Source: Nitrospira sp. (GTDB lineage: Bacteria > Nitrospirota > Nitrospiria > Nitrospirales > Nitrospiraceae). Taken from it: a stretch of 64,000 bases of DNA. This document shows positions 47,012-56,024 of the stretch, in pieces. A program made the translations under genes and the position numbers. The stretch is taken from contig JANDJI010000003.1 of assembly GCA_024331125.1 (NCBI GenBank), positions 1 to 64,000 of the forward strand, given 5' to 3'. The notes under the pieces are model-generated. The model was not told the DNA's origin. It worked only from the letters and a program-made list of their open reading frames with translations, and made no database searches. Position 1 is the first letter of the stretch. Every line of letters starts with the position of its first letter.

Positions 47012-47284
47012 TCATTCTTCCGACATCCGATCGACCACACGATCCCATTCCTTAATGGCCGGCTTGACGTGGTGCTCAAGATGCGTCAGCGCACCGTAGA
47101 GACGGCCTTCGTACTCGTCTCGCTTGGGATCGGTGTGAGACAATGATTTCAGGATCGCCACAAGGCCCAAAACCTCTTCGGACGCCTCCACGATTTCATC
47201 AATATGATTGTCCAGCAGAGGGCTCGACGGCGCGAGAAACGATGGTTTGTCAGCAAGAACGACCGACCTCGTCTTCTTCATCAT
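47012..47284 (-). CDS. Small helical protein of unknown function
   Basis: Unrecognised 90-residue soluble protein. After a basic start (MMKKTRSVVLADKPS) it is mostly amphipathic helix (IDEIVEASEEVLGLVAILKSL, DEYEGRLYGALTHLEHHVKPAIKEWDRVVDRM), a hemerythrin-like pattern of His and acids but too short for that fold. GGGAAAAG precedes ATG 47282-47284. It overlaps the next upstream gene by 35 bases, suggesting coupled translation of a pair. Confidence 0.6.
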   Translation of the reverse strand: MMKKTRSVVLADKPSFLAPSSPLLDNHIDEIVEASEEVLGLVAILKSLSHTDPKRDEYEGRLYGALTHLEHHVKPAIKEWDRVVDRMSEE

Positions 47285-47480
47285 GGCTTTTCCCTTTCTT
47301 TAACCGTCGCTCAAGATTCGACACGGTTCGTTCCCATGCCCTAATCTCGACTTCCCAGTGCCTGATCAGGCTCCGATCAGGATGCACCCTCTGTTGCTCA
47401 AGAGCAATCTTGATCCGGTGATCGGTAATCCGCCCTTTCAGGCTTTCAAGACGGATTCGCAGCTTCTTATTACGCCCCAT
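47250..47480 (-). CDS. Small coiled-coil protein of unknown function
   Basis: Unrecognised 76-residue, strongly basic protein. IRLESLKGRITDHRIKIALEQQ and LIRHWEVEIRAWERTVSNLERRLKKGK have heptad spacing with Arg/Glu surfaces, so two helices that form a hairpin are likely. Its 3' end overlaps the start of the next gene by 35 bases. Whether it is truly made is unproven; the codon pattern and coupling support it. Confidence 0.5.
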   Translation of the reverse strand: MGRNKKLRIRLESLKGRITDHRIKIALEQQRVHPDRSLIRHWEVEIRAWERTVSNLERRLKKGKSHDEEDEVGRSC

Positions 47481-47618
47481 CCTACCCCAAGCAGTTCAGG
47501 ACCGCCACCGTACCGCCGACTGCAATAGGCTGTCAATGAATCGGGCGGCATATTCGTGCGTTATAAGGAAGCATCTTTCTGCCAATACCGACCCGGTTTT
47601 CTGTTACGCTCCTCTCCC

Positions 47619-48551
47619 ATGTTTTCACCCGAATCCTCACCCCTCTCGCTGTTCCTCCTTCTCTTTGTTATGGGCGCGGGACTGCGCCTGTTCGGCTTGT
47701 TGGGAAAACGCCACGCGGAGCGGCTGGGAACGTTCGTCTTTTCCATCACCCTGCCGGCCACGATTCTCGTCTCGCTGGACCGGGTGACGTTCTCTCCCGC
47801 AGCCTGGAAACTCCCGCTCGCCGCCTGGCTCGTGACGGTGCCGATCGCCTCCATCGCCTGGCTCCTGGCCCGTTTCCTGGCTCTTGAACGGCCGACACAG
47901 GGAGGCTTTGCCTTGGCGGTCGGCTCGATCAATTCGATCTACTTCGCGTTCCCCGTCATGCTGGCCACGTTCGGCGAAGAAGGCCTGGCGCGGGCGATCC
48001 TGTTCGATCTCGGCCAGACGACGCTCACACTCACGGTGCTCTATCCGATGGCGCTCCGGCACGGAACCGGTGGCGCATCCTCCATCCGGACGTTGAGACG
48101 CCTTGTCGCCTCCCCGCCGTTGTGGGCGTTGACGGCGATCGTGTCCATGAAAGTCAGCGGGCTCCACCTGCCGGACGGACTACGGTCGATCCTGACGCCC
48201 GTTCATTGGCTGACGATTCCGCTGGCGAGCCTGGTGCTCGGCCTCTCGATCAGCATCCATGCCCTGAGAAAGACCTGGCCGCTCACAAGCCTGGGCGTGG
48301 CTCTGCGTATGGGTGGAGGGCTGTTGATCGGCTGGGCGGTCGCGGCACTGTTGGGGCTGACGGGATTGGAGCGGGCGGCGGTGCTGTTGATCGCCGGGAT
48401 GCCCTCGGCGGTGATGGCGGTGATCTTCGCCACGGAAGCCGGACTCGACGAAGATCTGGTCGCTTCGATCGTGGCCTTGTCGATCTGTCTCGGTGTGGCC
48501 CTGCTGCCCTGGTTGTCGACTCTCGCCCGGATGCTCGTGGGTTCGGCTTAA
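47619..48551 (+). CDS. AEC family permease (auxin efflux carrier type)
   Basis: A 310-residue inner-membrane transporter of the AEC family, bile-acid/arginine/auxin carrier fold, with about ten membrane segments. Family marks are SLFLLLFVMGAGLRLFGLLGKRHAERLGTFVFSITLPATIL, the broken-helix region GSINSIYFAFPVMLATFGEEGLA, and the C-terminal crossing AAVLLIAGMPSAVMAVIFATEAGLDEDLVASIVALS. Substrate unknown; malonate, malate and amino acid carriers all occur. The frame begins at GTG 47556, but ATG 47619 gives the usual N-terminus; no strong ribosome site is visible at either. Confidence 0.88.
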   Translation: MFSPESSPLSLFLLLFVMGAGLRLFGLLGKRHAERLGTFVFSITLPATILVSLDRVTFSPAAWKLPLAAWLVTVPIASIAWLLARFLALERPTQGGFALAVGSINSIYFAFPVMLATFGEEGLARAILFDLGQTTLTLTVLYPMALRHGTGGASSIRTLRRLVASPPLWALTAIVSMKVSGLHLPDGLRSILTPVHWLTIPLASLVLGLSISIHALRKTWPLTSLGVALRMGGGLLIGWAVAALLGLTGLERAAVLLIAGMPSAVMAVIFATEAGLDEDLVASIVALSICLGVALLPWLSTLARMLVGSA

Positions 48552-48626
48552 CGACCGGCTCCGACAGCGGTCGGGACGGCCTGTTCCCCCTTGGTATTTC
48601 CATCCCCGCTCACGTACCATGCGCCC

Positions 48627-48983
48627 ATGCTGCTTCCCGAACACCTGCTTCCCGAACGCACCGTGCGTCGGCGCATCATCGACCTGCTGGCCGACACCCG
48701 CATGTCGTCCTATCAGCTTGCTCAACGGCTCGGCATTCCGGAACGCCAAGTCGAAGAGCACCTGCCCCATATCGTCAAAAGCCTGGCGCGGGACAGGATG
48801 CGGCGATTCATCCTGGAGCCCGCAACCTGCTTCGATTGCGGATTTGTGTTTCGTGAGCGCAGGAAACTGACCAGGCCCGGCCGCTGCCCCGCTTGCCGCA
48901 GCGAGGGCATCTCGGCTCCACGTTATGGAATCGACTCGATCAAAAGGGCGGTCGGAACGTCTGGACAGTCAGGCGGCAAGTGA
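48627..48983 (+). CDS. Winged-helix regulator with zinc ribbon
   Basis: A 118-residue protein with an N-terminal helix-turn-helix (RRIIDLLADTRMSSYQLAQRLGIPERQVEEHLPHIVKSL) and a C-terminal zinc ribbon CFDCGFVF...GRCPACRSEGI (two CxxC). This is the COG3357 type of predicted transcription regulator, HTH plus zinc ribbon. The ATG at 48627 is chosen over a TTG at 48591. It follows the AEC gene by 75 bases and may regulate it. Confidence 0.82.
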   Translation: MLLPEHLLPERTVRRRIIDLLADTRMSSYQLAQRLGIPERQVEEHLPHIVKSLARDRMRRFILEPATCFDCGFVFRERRKLTRPGRCPACRSEGISAPRYGIDSIKRAVGTSGQSGGK

Positions 48984-49011
48984 GTAGGATAGCCCCCCGG
49001 AAGGAGCGGCC

Positions 49012-49248
49012 ATGGCTATGAGAACGACATCCTTGATCGTCTGTGCATTCGGTCTTCTGCTGCTCGTGGGCTGTCCCGGCAACGACGCCAGGGTCCTGTT
49101 CGAAAACGCGGCGTACGAGGAAAGCCACATGAACTACGATAACGCCAAGAAGATCTACGAGGAGATCATCTCCCGTTATCCCGAGAGCAAAGAAGCTGAC
49201 ATTGCACGGGCTCGATTGGCGGAACTGAATTCCCAGAAGACCCAGTGA
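49012..49248 (+). CDS. Small TPR-like lipoprotein
   Basis: A 78-residue lipoprotein. MAMRTTSLIVCAFGLLLLVGC gives the lipobox, Cys at residue 21. The rest is one TPR-like helical hairpin, ENAAYEESHMNYDNAKKIYEEIISRYPESKEADIARARLAEL, as in the repeats of BamD or YbgF. AAGGAG precedes the ATG. It ends one base before the converging DUF1295 gene. Confidence 0.78.
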   Translation: MAMRTTSLIVCAFGLLLLVGCPGNDARVLFENAAYEESHMNYDNAKKIYEEIISRYPESKEADIARARLAELNSQKTQ

Positions 49249-49249
49249 A

Positions 49250-50062
49250 TCACGGCTTTTTGGGCGCGCCGGGAATAAACGCATTGGTGGTGAGGCGATA
49301 GATCCGATACTCCTCCCCGAATCGTTCGAGCGCGTCGGTCTCGTTGGGAGGGATCCCCGTCACCTTCAATAACAGCCATCCCATCACGATCGGACCGACC
49401 CAGGTAAAGATCCACCCGGACGCCCCCAACGTCATGACGACGTAGGACCACCAATGCAGCCAATCAAAAAAATAGTTGGGATGGCGCGAGTAGCGCCAGA
49501 GCCCATCCCGGCAGACACGGCCTTCATTGCGCGGATCGGCCCGAAATTGGGCCAATTGCCGATCGGCCCGTGCCTCACCCGCCACCGCGATCCCCCAGAT
49601 CAATAGGCCGATCAGCTCGACCATCGACGTCGGAGGACGGGGATTCCACAGAACCACGAGAAACGGAAGAGAAAACACCGCCACGGCCACCGCTTGCATC
49701 TGGAAATACAAAAACATATTGAACGGCTCCGACGAGCCCCATGATTTTCGGAGGCGGCGATACCGGCTGTCTTCTTCTTTGCCGATCACTCGATTGACCA
49801 GAATGTAGTGCCCCAATCGGCCCGCATAGAGCACCACCAACATCAGCACCAACAACGTCCGCTCGATCCCGCTGATGGTTTGGACGGTATAACCCGCCAC
49901 GACGGAAACCAGCCCCAGGCAAAACCCGACTTCCGCAACCGCGGCGTTTTTGATGCGTCGTTGCACGAACCACAGGATCACCATGACGACCATCATGGCG
50001 AAGTAGCCCTCCAGCACGAGGGGAAGCGGGTTGGATTCGATCATCCCGTTGTCTGCGTCCAT
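49250..50062 (-). CDS. DUF1295 / steroid 5-alpha reductase-family membrane protein
   Basis: A 270-residue polytopic membrane protein of the DUF1295 group, related to steroid 5-alpha reductases and isoprenylcysteine methyltransferases. Six or seven hydrophobic segments are seen. The diagnostic C-terminal motif is GRVCRDGLWRYSRHPNYFFDWLHWWSYVVM, then VTGIPPNETDALERFGEEYRIYRLTTNAFIPG. Such proteins bind NADPH or SAM; substrate unknown, perhaps a lipid, quinone or sterol-like molecule. Confidence 0.88.
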   Translation of the reverse strand: MDADNGMIESNPLPLVLEGYFAMMVVMVILWFVQRRIKNAAVAEVGFCLGLVSVVAGYTVQTISGIERTLLVLMLVVLYAGRLGHYILVNRVIGKEEDSRYRRLRKSWGSSEPFNMFLYFQMQAVAVAVFSLPFLVVLWNPRPPTSMVELIGLLIWGIAVAGEARADRQLAQFRADPRNEGRVCRDGLWRYSRHPNYFFDWLHWWSYVVMTLGASGWIFTWVGPIVMGWLLLKVTGIPPNETDALERFGEEYRIYRLTTNAFIPGAPKKP

Positions 50063-50089
50063 TGCTCCCTCGTTCCGCCGTCATTCCCC

Positions 50090-50251
50090 ATGTCATTCCC
50101 CCTCGAATCAACAGCCGCTCGCAAGAGCGCCTTGGCCACGGGCGGCACCGCGCCGGAGATTCCGTTTCCACCCTATTGGCAACCGGTATTCATCCGGCCG
50201 CCGGAGTACGACCAAGAGTCAAACGGAGGGCGATTCTACGATGTCGGCTAG
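50090..50251 (+). CDS. Possible small Pro-rich protein
   Basis: A 53-codon frame (SFPLESTAARKS, then PEIPFPPYWQPVFIRPP and ending GGRFYDVG) in the 314-base gap between the DUF1295 gene and the kinase. The sequence looks protein-like in its second half, but no ribosome site precedes ATG 50090. The rest of the gap to 50376 shows nothing else. Confidence 0.22.
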   Translation: MSFPLESTAARKSALATGGTAPEIPFPPYWQPVFIRPPEYDQESNGGRFYDVG

Positions 50252-50376
50252 TCCGGGGGAAAGATCTTTGTGAGCCGGTGATGAAGTTCGGATCGGAGAG
50301 GCAAGTTCCGCCGCCGCACCGGCGGGACCGCCCGTTCCGTGCAGGCCGATGAAAAGCCGAACAGAGCCTCGGGTGG

Positions 50377-53300
50377 CTAGGCCGCTATTCGCGTCGCCGT
50401 TTCGTTCGGCAACCAGCGGTTCAAGACGGCGATGAGCGCCTGAGCGGTGACGGGCTTGCTGACGAAATCATCCATGCCGGCCTTCAAACACTGTTTACGA
50501 TCCTCCGCCATGGCGTTGGCGGTCATGGCGATGATCGGCGTATGGTGGGCGGTCCCTTCTCGTTCACGAATGATTCTCGTGGCTTCGAATCCGTCCATCT
50601 CCGGCATCTGGCAGTCCATGAACACGAGGGCATAGCGGATCCGTTCCATCGCCTCGACCGCCTCCTTGCCGTTTCCCGCCACATCCACCCGACAGCCCAA
50701 CTTTTCCAGCATCTTGACCGCCACCTTTTGATTGACGGGATTGTCTTCTACCAGCAAGACATGCCCTCGTAACGAGGCCCGAACTTCTGAGACAACATGA
50801 CTGGTGATAATGCCGGTTGGCACTCCCTCTGGAGAAGCATCGCCCGACCCTCCTCCCGCAAGCACAAGCTTCAAACAATCAAGGAGCTGCGACCGGCGAA
50901 TCGGTTTGGTGAGATACGCCGCGAATCCGACCTCTTGCGCACGCTTGGCATCGCCGCGTCGCCCCAGCGAGGTGAGCAAGACCAACCGGGTGGCGTTAAT
51001 CCGTTCATCAGCCTTGATACATCGCGCCAATTCCATGCCGTCCATCCCCGGCATTTGCATGTCGACAATGGCCAGGTCGAACGACTCGTTCCGCTCGGCG
51101 GCTCGCCGCAGACAAGCTAACGCTTCACAGGGATTATCCACGCTCTCATAGCGATAGCCATGGGCGCCCAGTTGCTCCTCAAGAATTCTTCGATTCACCG
51201 CATGGTCGTCCACGATGAGGATGCGCCGGTTGCCGGAAGGCCGAGCAAGAGTCACTGGGGCCTGACGGTGATCATCCGCCGGGACACCGAATCGAGCCGT
51301 GAACCAAAAGGTGCTGCCGACGCCGACCGTGCTCACAACACCGATCTGCCCACCCATCAGCTCCGCCAGTTTCTTGGAAATCGCCAGACCAAGGCCTGTC
51401 CCGCCGTACTGCCGCGTTGTTGAACCATCGGCCTGCGTAAACGGCTGAAAAAGGTTTTTCTGCTGCGCCGCAGTGAGCCCGATACCGGTATCCGTCACCT
51501 CGAACCGCAGCCTCACATGGTCAACACGATCACCAACGGAGGCCGGCTCGTCATCCGCCACGCCGACCGTCACGACGACTTCCCCCCGTTCCGTGAATTT
51601 GATCGCGTTTCCGAGGAGATTCAGCAAGATCTGGCGGAGGCGGCCGGGATCGCCACGCAGCCACTCCGGCGCGGAGGCTTGGATCAGACACCCCACCTCC
51701 AGCCCCTTGGCATAGGCCCGTTCGGCCACCAACGCCACCGTCTCCTCCACGGTGGCGCGGATATCGAAGTCCAGCCGCTCCAGCTCCATTTTCCCCGCGT
51801 CCGCCTTGGAGAAATCGAGGATGTCATTGATGATCTCCAAGAGATGTTCGCCGCAGCGGCGGATGGTTTCAGCGTACTCCCGTTGCTCGCCGGACAGAGA
51901 TGTATCCAGTAACAGACTGGTCATCCCGATCACGCCGTTCATCGGGGTCCGAATCTCATGACTCATCGTGGCCAGAAACTCGGCCTTGGCCCTGGCCGCG
52001 TCCAGCGCCCGGTCCCGCGCCTCGGCCAGTTCTTTGTTTTTCCGCTCAAGTTCCCGTGCTGCCCGAGCCAACTCGGCCTCGGCCCGTTTGCGTTCGGTGA
52101 TATCAGTCAGCGTGCCCATCATCCGGAGCGGCCGTCCCACCTCATCCCGGTGAACCACCTTGCCGCACATCGCGAACCATTTCCACTCACCGGATCGGTG
52201 CCGGACCCGATGCTCGACTATAAAATGGTCCGTCTTGCCCTGCAGATGATCGTTGAGCGTTCGTTCAACCCACGAACGGTCGTCCTGGTGCACGCGATTT
52301 TTCCAGTCATAGACGTTGTTGAGCGGGATGTCATGCCCCTCCAGCCCCAACAACTTGATCCAACTGGGACTATAATGGGCTTGCAGTGTCTGGAGGTTCC
52401 AATCGTACAGACCGTCCGTCGAAACTTCCAGCGTGAGCCGCAAGCGTGCTTCGCTCTCCCGCAACTGATTTTCCACGACTTTCCGAGCGGAAATATCCCT
52501 GATGATGCCGGTGAACTTGCGCGTTCCCTTGATCACCATCTCCCCGACGGACAGATCAATGGGGAAGATCGATCCGTCCTTGCGTTTCGCTACGACCTCG
52601 CGACCGATGCCGATGGTTTTCTTCACCCCGGCGGTCAAGTAATTGTTGAGATAGCCGCCATGTTCGCAGTCATAGGGGGCGGGCATCAAGATGCTCACGT
52701 TTTGCCCGATCAATTCGTCCGGCCGGAAGCCGAACAGGGTTTCGATCGCCGGGTTGACCATCTCGATCAGGCCCCGTTCGTTGATGACCACGATGCCCTC
52801 GACCGCCGTCTCAATGATGGAACCCAACAGCACCTCCCGCTCCTCCAACTCAGCGGTCCGCATCTGCACCTGGTGCTCCAACCCCGCCATCATGAGATGC
52901 AACGTTTGTGTCCGTTCCTGCACGTCACGCACGATGTCGCCGACCATATTCTCCAACCGATCCAAGTCGTAAAGGTGGCCATCAGGAATCGCCGCCGGTG
53001 GCTTCTCTTCTTTCCCTTGCCCTTGCCCCTGTTCGCCTGACTGGTTCCGCAATCCTTCGATCGACAGGGCGATCGTGCGCCATCGAGTCACAATTCCCCC
53101 CAACAGGACTCGCCCCAACGCCATGGCCACGGCCACCACCATCAGGAGGATCGGTAGTAGTCGCCCCATCATGGCAATCTGACCGTCGCTCACCGTTTTA
53201 AGGGAGTAGGTGACCCTGACGGAGAACGGGGGGCGGCCCTTCTGGTACACGGGCTCGGCGAAGATCAGCTGCGGCTCACCGGAATCCAGGCGGGCTGTGA

Positions 53301-53700
53301 AGACGGAGCCGGCCTCCCCGCCGCCAAGGCCATCTTCGCCGGAAAGAACGGTTCCCTCACGGGCGAGTGATGAGGAGGCAACAATCCGGCCCTCCCGATC
53401 AACAATCGCGATCTCGCGCAGGTTCGGGTCACCGGAAAGCAGGGCCAGGTGCTCCCGCACCCCGTCGAGCTCATCGACCGTCGCCACGATCGTGACAACG
53501 GCTCGCGCAACCGCCTGCGCGCGGACGACGGCCGTTTCCCGCGCCAGTTCCTGCTGCTGAAACAAGAGCAGCAGCGACATCGCCACGGCCGTCGAACCGA
53601 CGATGAAGAACAGCCCGATAATCAAGCGGACATGTAGGTTCGCGCGCCAGCCGCCGACCATACCGGCAAGCCAAAACCGTAGAATTCCCGGGTGGTTCAT
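50377..53700 (-). CDS. Hybrid sensor histidine kinase with FixL-like PAS
   Basis: A 1107-residue membrane hybrid kinase. Two spans (about 25-48 and 180-202) flank a periplasmic sensor of about 130 residues, then a linker, coiled coil (275-290), PAS-1 (about 290-405), PAS-2 with PAC (about 415-540), HisKA with H581 in [11 protein letters not shown], HATPase (N box [11 protein letters not shown] near 700, G boxes DTGIGL and [11 protein letters not shown]) and two receivers with D880 and D1029. No HPt domain, so a separate phosphotransfer protein or response regulator is needed. PAS-1 has H347 in the EHGGYL motif and R367 in IGIGR, 20 residues apart as haem ligand H200 and R220 of FixL. The start at ATG 53700 lacks a good ribosome site; the frame reaches 53910. 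Confidence 0.93.
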   Translation of the reverse strand: MNHPGILRFWLAGMVGGWRANLHVRLIIGLFFIVGSTAVAMSLLLLFQQQELARETAVVRAQAVARAVVTIVATVDELDGVREHLALLSGDPNLREIAIVDREGRIVASSSLAREGTVLSGEDGLGGGEAGSVFTARLDSGEPQLIFAEPVYQKGRPPFSVRVTYSLKTVSDGQIAMMGRLLPILLMVVAVAMALGRVLLGGIVTRWRTIALSIEGLRNQSGEQGQGQGKEEKPPAAIPDGHLYDLDRLENMVGDIVRDVQERTQTLHLMMAGLEHQVQMRTAELEEREVLLGSIIETAVEGIVVINERGLIEMVNPAIETLFGFRPDELIGQNVSILMPAPYDCEHGGYLNNYLTAGVKKTIGIGREVVAKRKDGSIFPIDLSVGEMVIKGTRKFTGIIRDISARKVVENQLRESEARLRLTLEVSTDGLYDWNLQTLQAHYSPSWIKLLGLEGHDIPLNNVYDWKNRVHQDDRSWVERTLNDHLQGKTDHFIVEHRVRHRSGEWKWFAMCGKVVHRDEVGRPLRMMGTLTDITERKRAEAELARAARELERKNKELAEARDRALDAARAKAEFLATMSHEIRTPMNGVIGMTSLLLDTSLSGEQREYAETIRRCGEHLLEIINDILDFSKADAGKMELERLDFDIRATVEETVALVAERAYAKGLEVGCLIQASAPEWLRGDPGRLRQILLNLLGNAIKFTERGEVVVTVGVADDEPASVGDRVDHVRLRFEVTDTGIGLTAAQQKNLFQPFTQADGSTTRQYGGTGLGLAISKKLAELMGGQIGVVSTVGVGSTFWFTARFGVPADDHRQAPVTLARPSGNRRILIVDDHAVNRRILEEQLGAHGYRYESVDNPCEALACLRRAAERNESFDLAIVDMQMPGMDGMELARCIKADERINATRLVLLTSLGRRGDAKRAQEVGFAAYLTKPIRRSQLLDCLKLVLAGGGSGDASPEGVPTGIITSHVVSEVRASLRGHVLLVEDNPVNQKVAVKMLEKLGCRVDVAGNGKEAVEAMERIRYALVFMDCQMPEMDGFEATRIIREREGTAHHTPIIAMTANAMAEDRKQCLKAGMDDFVSKPVTAQALIAVLNRWLPNETATRIAA

Positions 53701-53932
53701 GAGCGACACAAGTCGTGAGAAGTTCGACGATCCTCCGCGTTTTCCCCTCAACGGCGGCGGCCGTTGCGATCCGCAACAGTCGATCTGTCGAGGGCAAACA
53801 CGCTTCCAACCTTCGTTATCGGCCGATGAATGTCGACCTTGAGAAGGGTGCGGCTTCCTGGAATCCCGCGAAACGACAAGCGAGCGAATCCTTATTGCCG
53901 ACACCGGCATATGCTTCTGGAGCCAAAGTTGT

Positions 53933-53962
53933 GAAGCTTGGTTAAGGGAAGCTTGGTTAAGG
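53933..53962. repeat. Perfect tandem duplication, 15 bp x 2
   Basis: GAAGCTTGGTTAAGG is repeated head to tail (53933-53947, 53948-53962) in the 350-base region 53701-54051 between the kinase start and the end of ettA. No gene is seen here. Confidence 0.8.
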
Positions 53963-53989
53963 ATGGTAGGCAGCCATCATGAACTGATT

Positions 53990-54013
53990 TTTTGAAGAAC
54001 AATTTTGAAGAAC
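53990..54013. repeat. Tandem duplication, 13-base period
   Basis: TTTTGAAGAAC occurs at 53990-54000 and 54003-54013, with AA between, 28 bases from the 15-bp duplication. Confidence 0.7.
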
Positions 54014-54051
54014 CAGGGGGAAAAGAACCGTGCCCGTCGCGGGGGACAAGA

Positions 54052-55734
54052 TCAGTCTCGCGTCAGCTTGCGGTACCGAATCCGGTGCGGGCGGTCGGCC
54101 TCCTTGCCGAGCCGTTTTTTGCGGTCCGCCTCGTAATCACTGTAGTTTCCCTCGAACCAGACGACTTTACTGTCACCCTCGAAGGCCAGGATATGCGTGG
54201 CGATCCGGTCGAGGAACCAGCGGTCGTGACTGCTGATCACGGCGCAGCCGGCGAAGTGTTCCAGTCCTTCCTCAAGGGCTCGGAGCGTGTTCACGTCCAG
54301 ATCGTTCGTCGGCTCGTCGAGGATGATGAGATTCGCGCCCTCTTTCAACATGCGGGCGAGGTGCACGCGATTGCGCTCACCGCCGGACAGATCCTTGACC
54401 TTTTTCTGCTGGTCCGTCCCGGCAAAGTTGAAACGGGCGCAGTAGCCGCGCGCGTTCACCTCGGTTTTCCCGAGCTTGATGGTGTCCTGCCCCTCCGAAA
54501 TGACCTCGTAGACCGTTTTATTGCCGTCCAGACTGCGATCCTGATCGACGTAGCCGAGCTTGACCGTCTCCCCGATCGTGATGGTCCCGGCGTCGGGCTT
54601 TTCTTTTCCCACGATCATTTTGAACAACGTGGTCTTGCCGGCGCCGTTGGGTCCGATCACCCCGACGATGCCGCCCTTCGGCAGGCTGAAATTCACGTTC
54701 TCATAGAGCACCTTGTCGCCGTAGGCCTTGCCGACCCCCTTGGCCTCGACGACCACATCGCCCAAACGCGGACCGGGCGGAATGTAGATTTCCAGATCCT
54801 CCGCCACCTGTTCCTGCTTCTGATTGACCAGTTCCTCGTATCGATTCAAACGAGCCTTTCCCTTCGATTGCCGGGCCTTGGGCGACATGCGAATCCATTC
54901 CAACTCATGCTCCAGCGTCTTCCTTCGTTTGGACTCCGCCTTCTCCTCTTTTTCCAGCCGTTCCTTTTTCTGCTCCAGCCACGCACTGTAGTTGCCTTGA
55001 AAGGGAATCCCATGGCCGCGATCCAGCTCCAAAATCCAACCGGCGACATTGTCCAAGAAATACCGATCATGCGTCACCGCGATGACCGTGCCTTTGTACT
55101 GCCGGAGATGCTGCTCCAGCCATTGCACCGACTCGGCGTCGAGATGGTTTGTCGGCTCATCCAGCAAGAGAATGTCCGGCTCCTGAATCAAGAGCCGGCA
55201 CAAGGCGACCCGCCGTTTTTCACCGCCGGACAGGGTACCGACCTTCTGGTCAGCAGGCGGGCAGCGCAAGGCATCCATGGCCAGCTCCAGCTCGTTTTCC
55301 AATTCCCACCCGTTGGCCGCCTCGATCTTTTCTTGGAGCCGCGCCTGCTTGTCGAGCAGTTTTTCCATCGTGTCCGGATCGGCCGCACCGATTTGGTTGC
55401 TCACGTCTTCGTACTCCTTGAGCAGCGCAACCAGCTCGGCCTTTCCTTCTTCAACCACTTCTTTGACGGTTTTGTTCGGATCGAGCTGGGGCTCCTGCTC
55501 CAGCAATCCGATACTGTACCCCTTCGATCTCGCGATCTCCCCCGTGTAGTTTTGATCCACCCCCGCAATGATTCTCAGCAGCGAGCTTTTTCCGGCTCCG
55601 TTCAACCCCAGCACGCCGATTTTGGCCCCGTAGTAAAAGCCCAGATAGATCTCCCGCAACACCTGCTTCTTCGGCGGATAGACCTTGCCGACATTGACCA
55701 AAGAAAAAATAACCTGTTTGTCGTTGGTCGCCAT
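54052..55734 (-). CDS. ettA: ABC-F translation throttle protein EttA
   Basis: ATP-binding protein that sits in the ribosomal E site and gates the first elongation step according to ATP/ADP. 560 residues, two ABC domains: Walker [17 protein letters not shown] (about 37-52) and [16 protein letters not shown] (about 350); signatures [15 protein letters not shown] and [15 protein letters not shown]; Walker [12 protein letters not shown] and [11 protein letters not shown]. The linker with the charged P-site tether ([24 protein letters not shown]) and the EttA arm are present. I start at ATG 55732-55734 behind GAAGGGCGACC. Confidence 0.96.
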   Translation of the reverse strand: MATNDKQVIFSLVNVGKVYPPKKQVLREIYLGFYYGAKIGVLGLNGAGKSSLLRIIAGVDQNYTGEIARSKGYSIGLLEQEPQLDPNKTVKEVVEEGKAELVALLKEYEDVSNQIGAADPDTMEKLLDKQARLQEKIEAANGWELENELELAMDALRCPPADQKVGTLSGGEKRRVALCRLLIQEPDILLLDEPTNHLDAESVQWLEQHLRQYKGTVIAVTHDRYFLDNVAGWILELDRGHGIPFQGNYSAWLEQKKERLEKEEKAESKRRKTLEHELEWIRMSPKARQSKGKARLNRYEELVNQKQEQVAEDLEIYIPPGPRLGDVVVEAKGVGKAYGDKVLYENVNFSLPKGGIVGVIGPNGAGKTTLFKMIVGKEKPDAGTITIGETVKLGYVDQDRSLDGNKTVYEVISEGQDTIKLGKTEVNARGYCARFNFAGTDQQKKVKDLSGGERNRVHLARMLKEGANLIILDEPTNDLDVNTLRALEEGLEHFAGCAVISSHDRWFLDRIATHILAFEGDSKVVWFEGNYSDYEADRKKRLGKEADRPHRIRYRKLTRD

Positions 55735-55948
55735 TGGTCGCCCTTCGTCTCCCTTCTCAGTGGAACAACAGACGTGATGCACACACCGGCGGAAGAAATC
55801 GTTCTTCTCCGGCCGAACCGGGCAGGGAGTCTATCACAAGACAATCTCCCACAACAGGGCACCCCGTCTGTTGGCCTGCGTAGATTTCACGCCTTCGTGG
55901 CACGAACCAAAGATCCAGATGGTGTCCTTCATGTGGAGAGCAACGGGG

Positions 55949-55977
55949 CTGACGATCCCCTTCAGCTTCGGTAGAAT
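55949..55977 (+). promoter_or_regulatory. Possible promoter of the amine oxidase gene
   Basis: CTGACG (55949-55954), 17 bases, TAGAAT (55972-55977). Start near 55984, about 40 bases before ATG 56025. Confidence 0.5.
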
Positions 55978-56024
55978 ACCGGCCTCCTTCTTGTTTGATG
56001 ATTTGATGACTGGAAGCTTGCTCG

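Noticed and set aside
53992..55974. 660-codon plus-strand frame opposite ettA
   Set aside because: Long but fully antisense to EttA, whose Walker and signature motifs are clear on the other strand.
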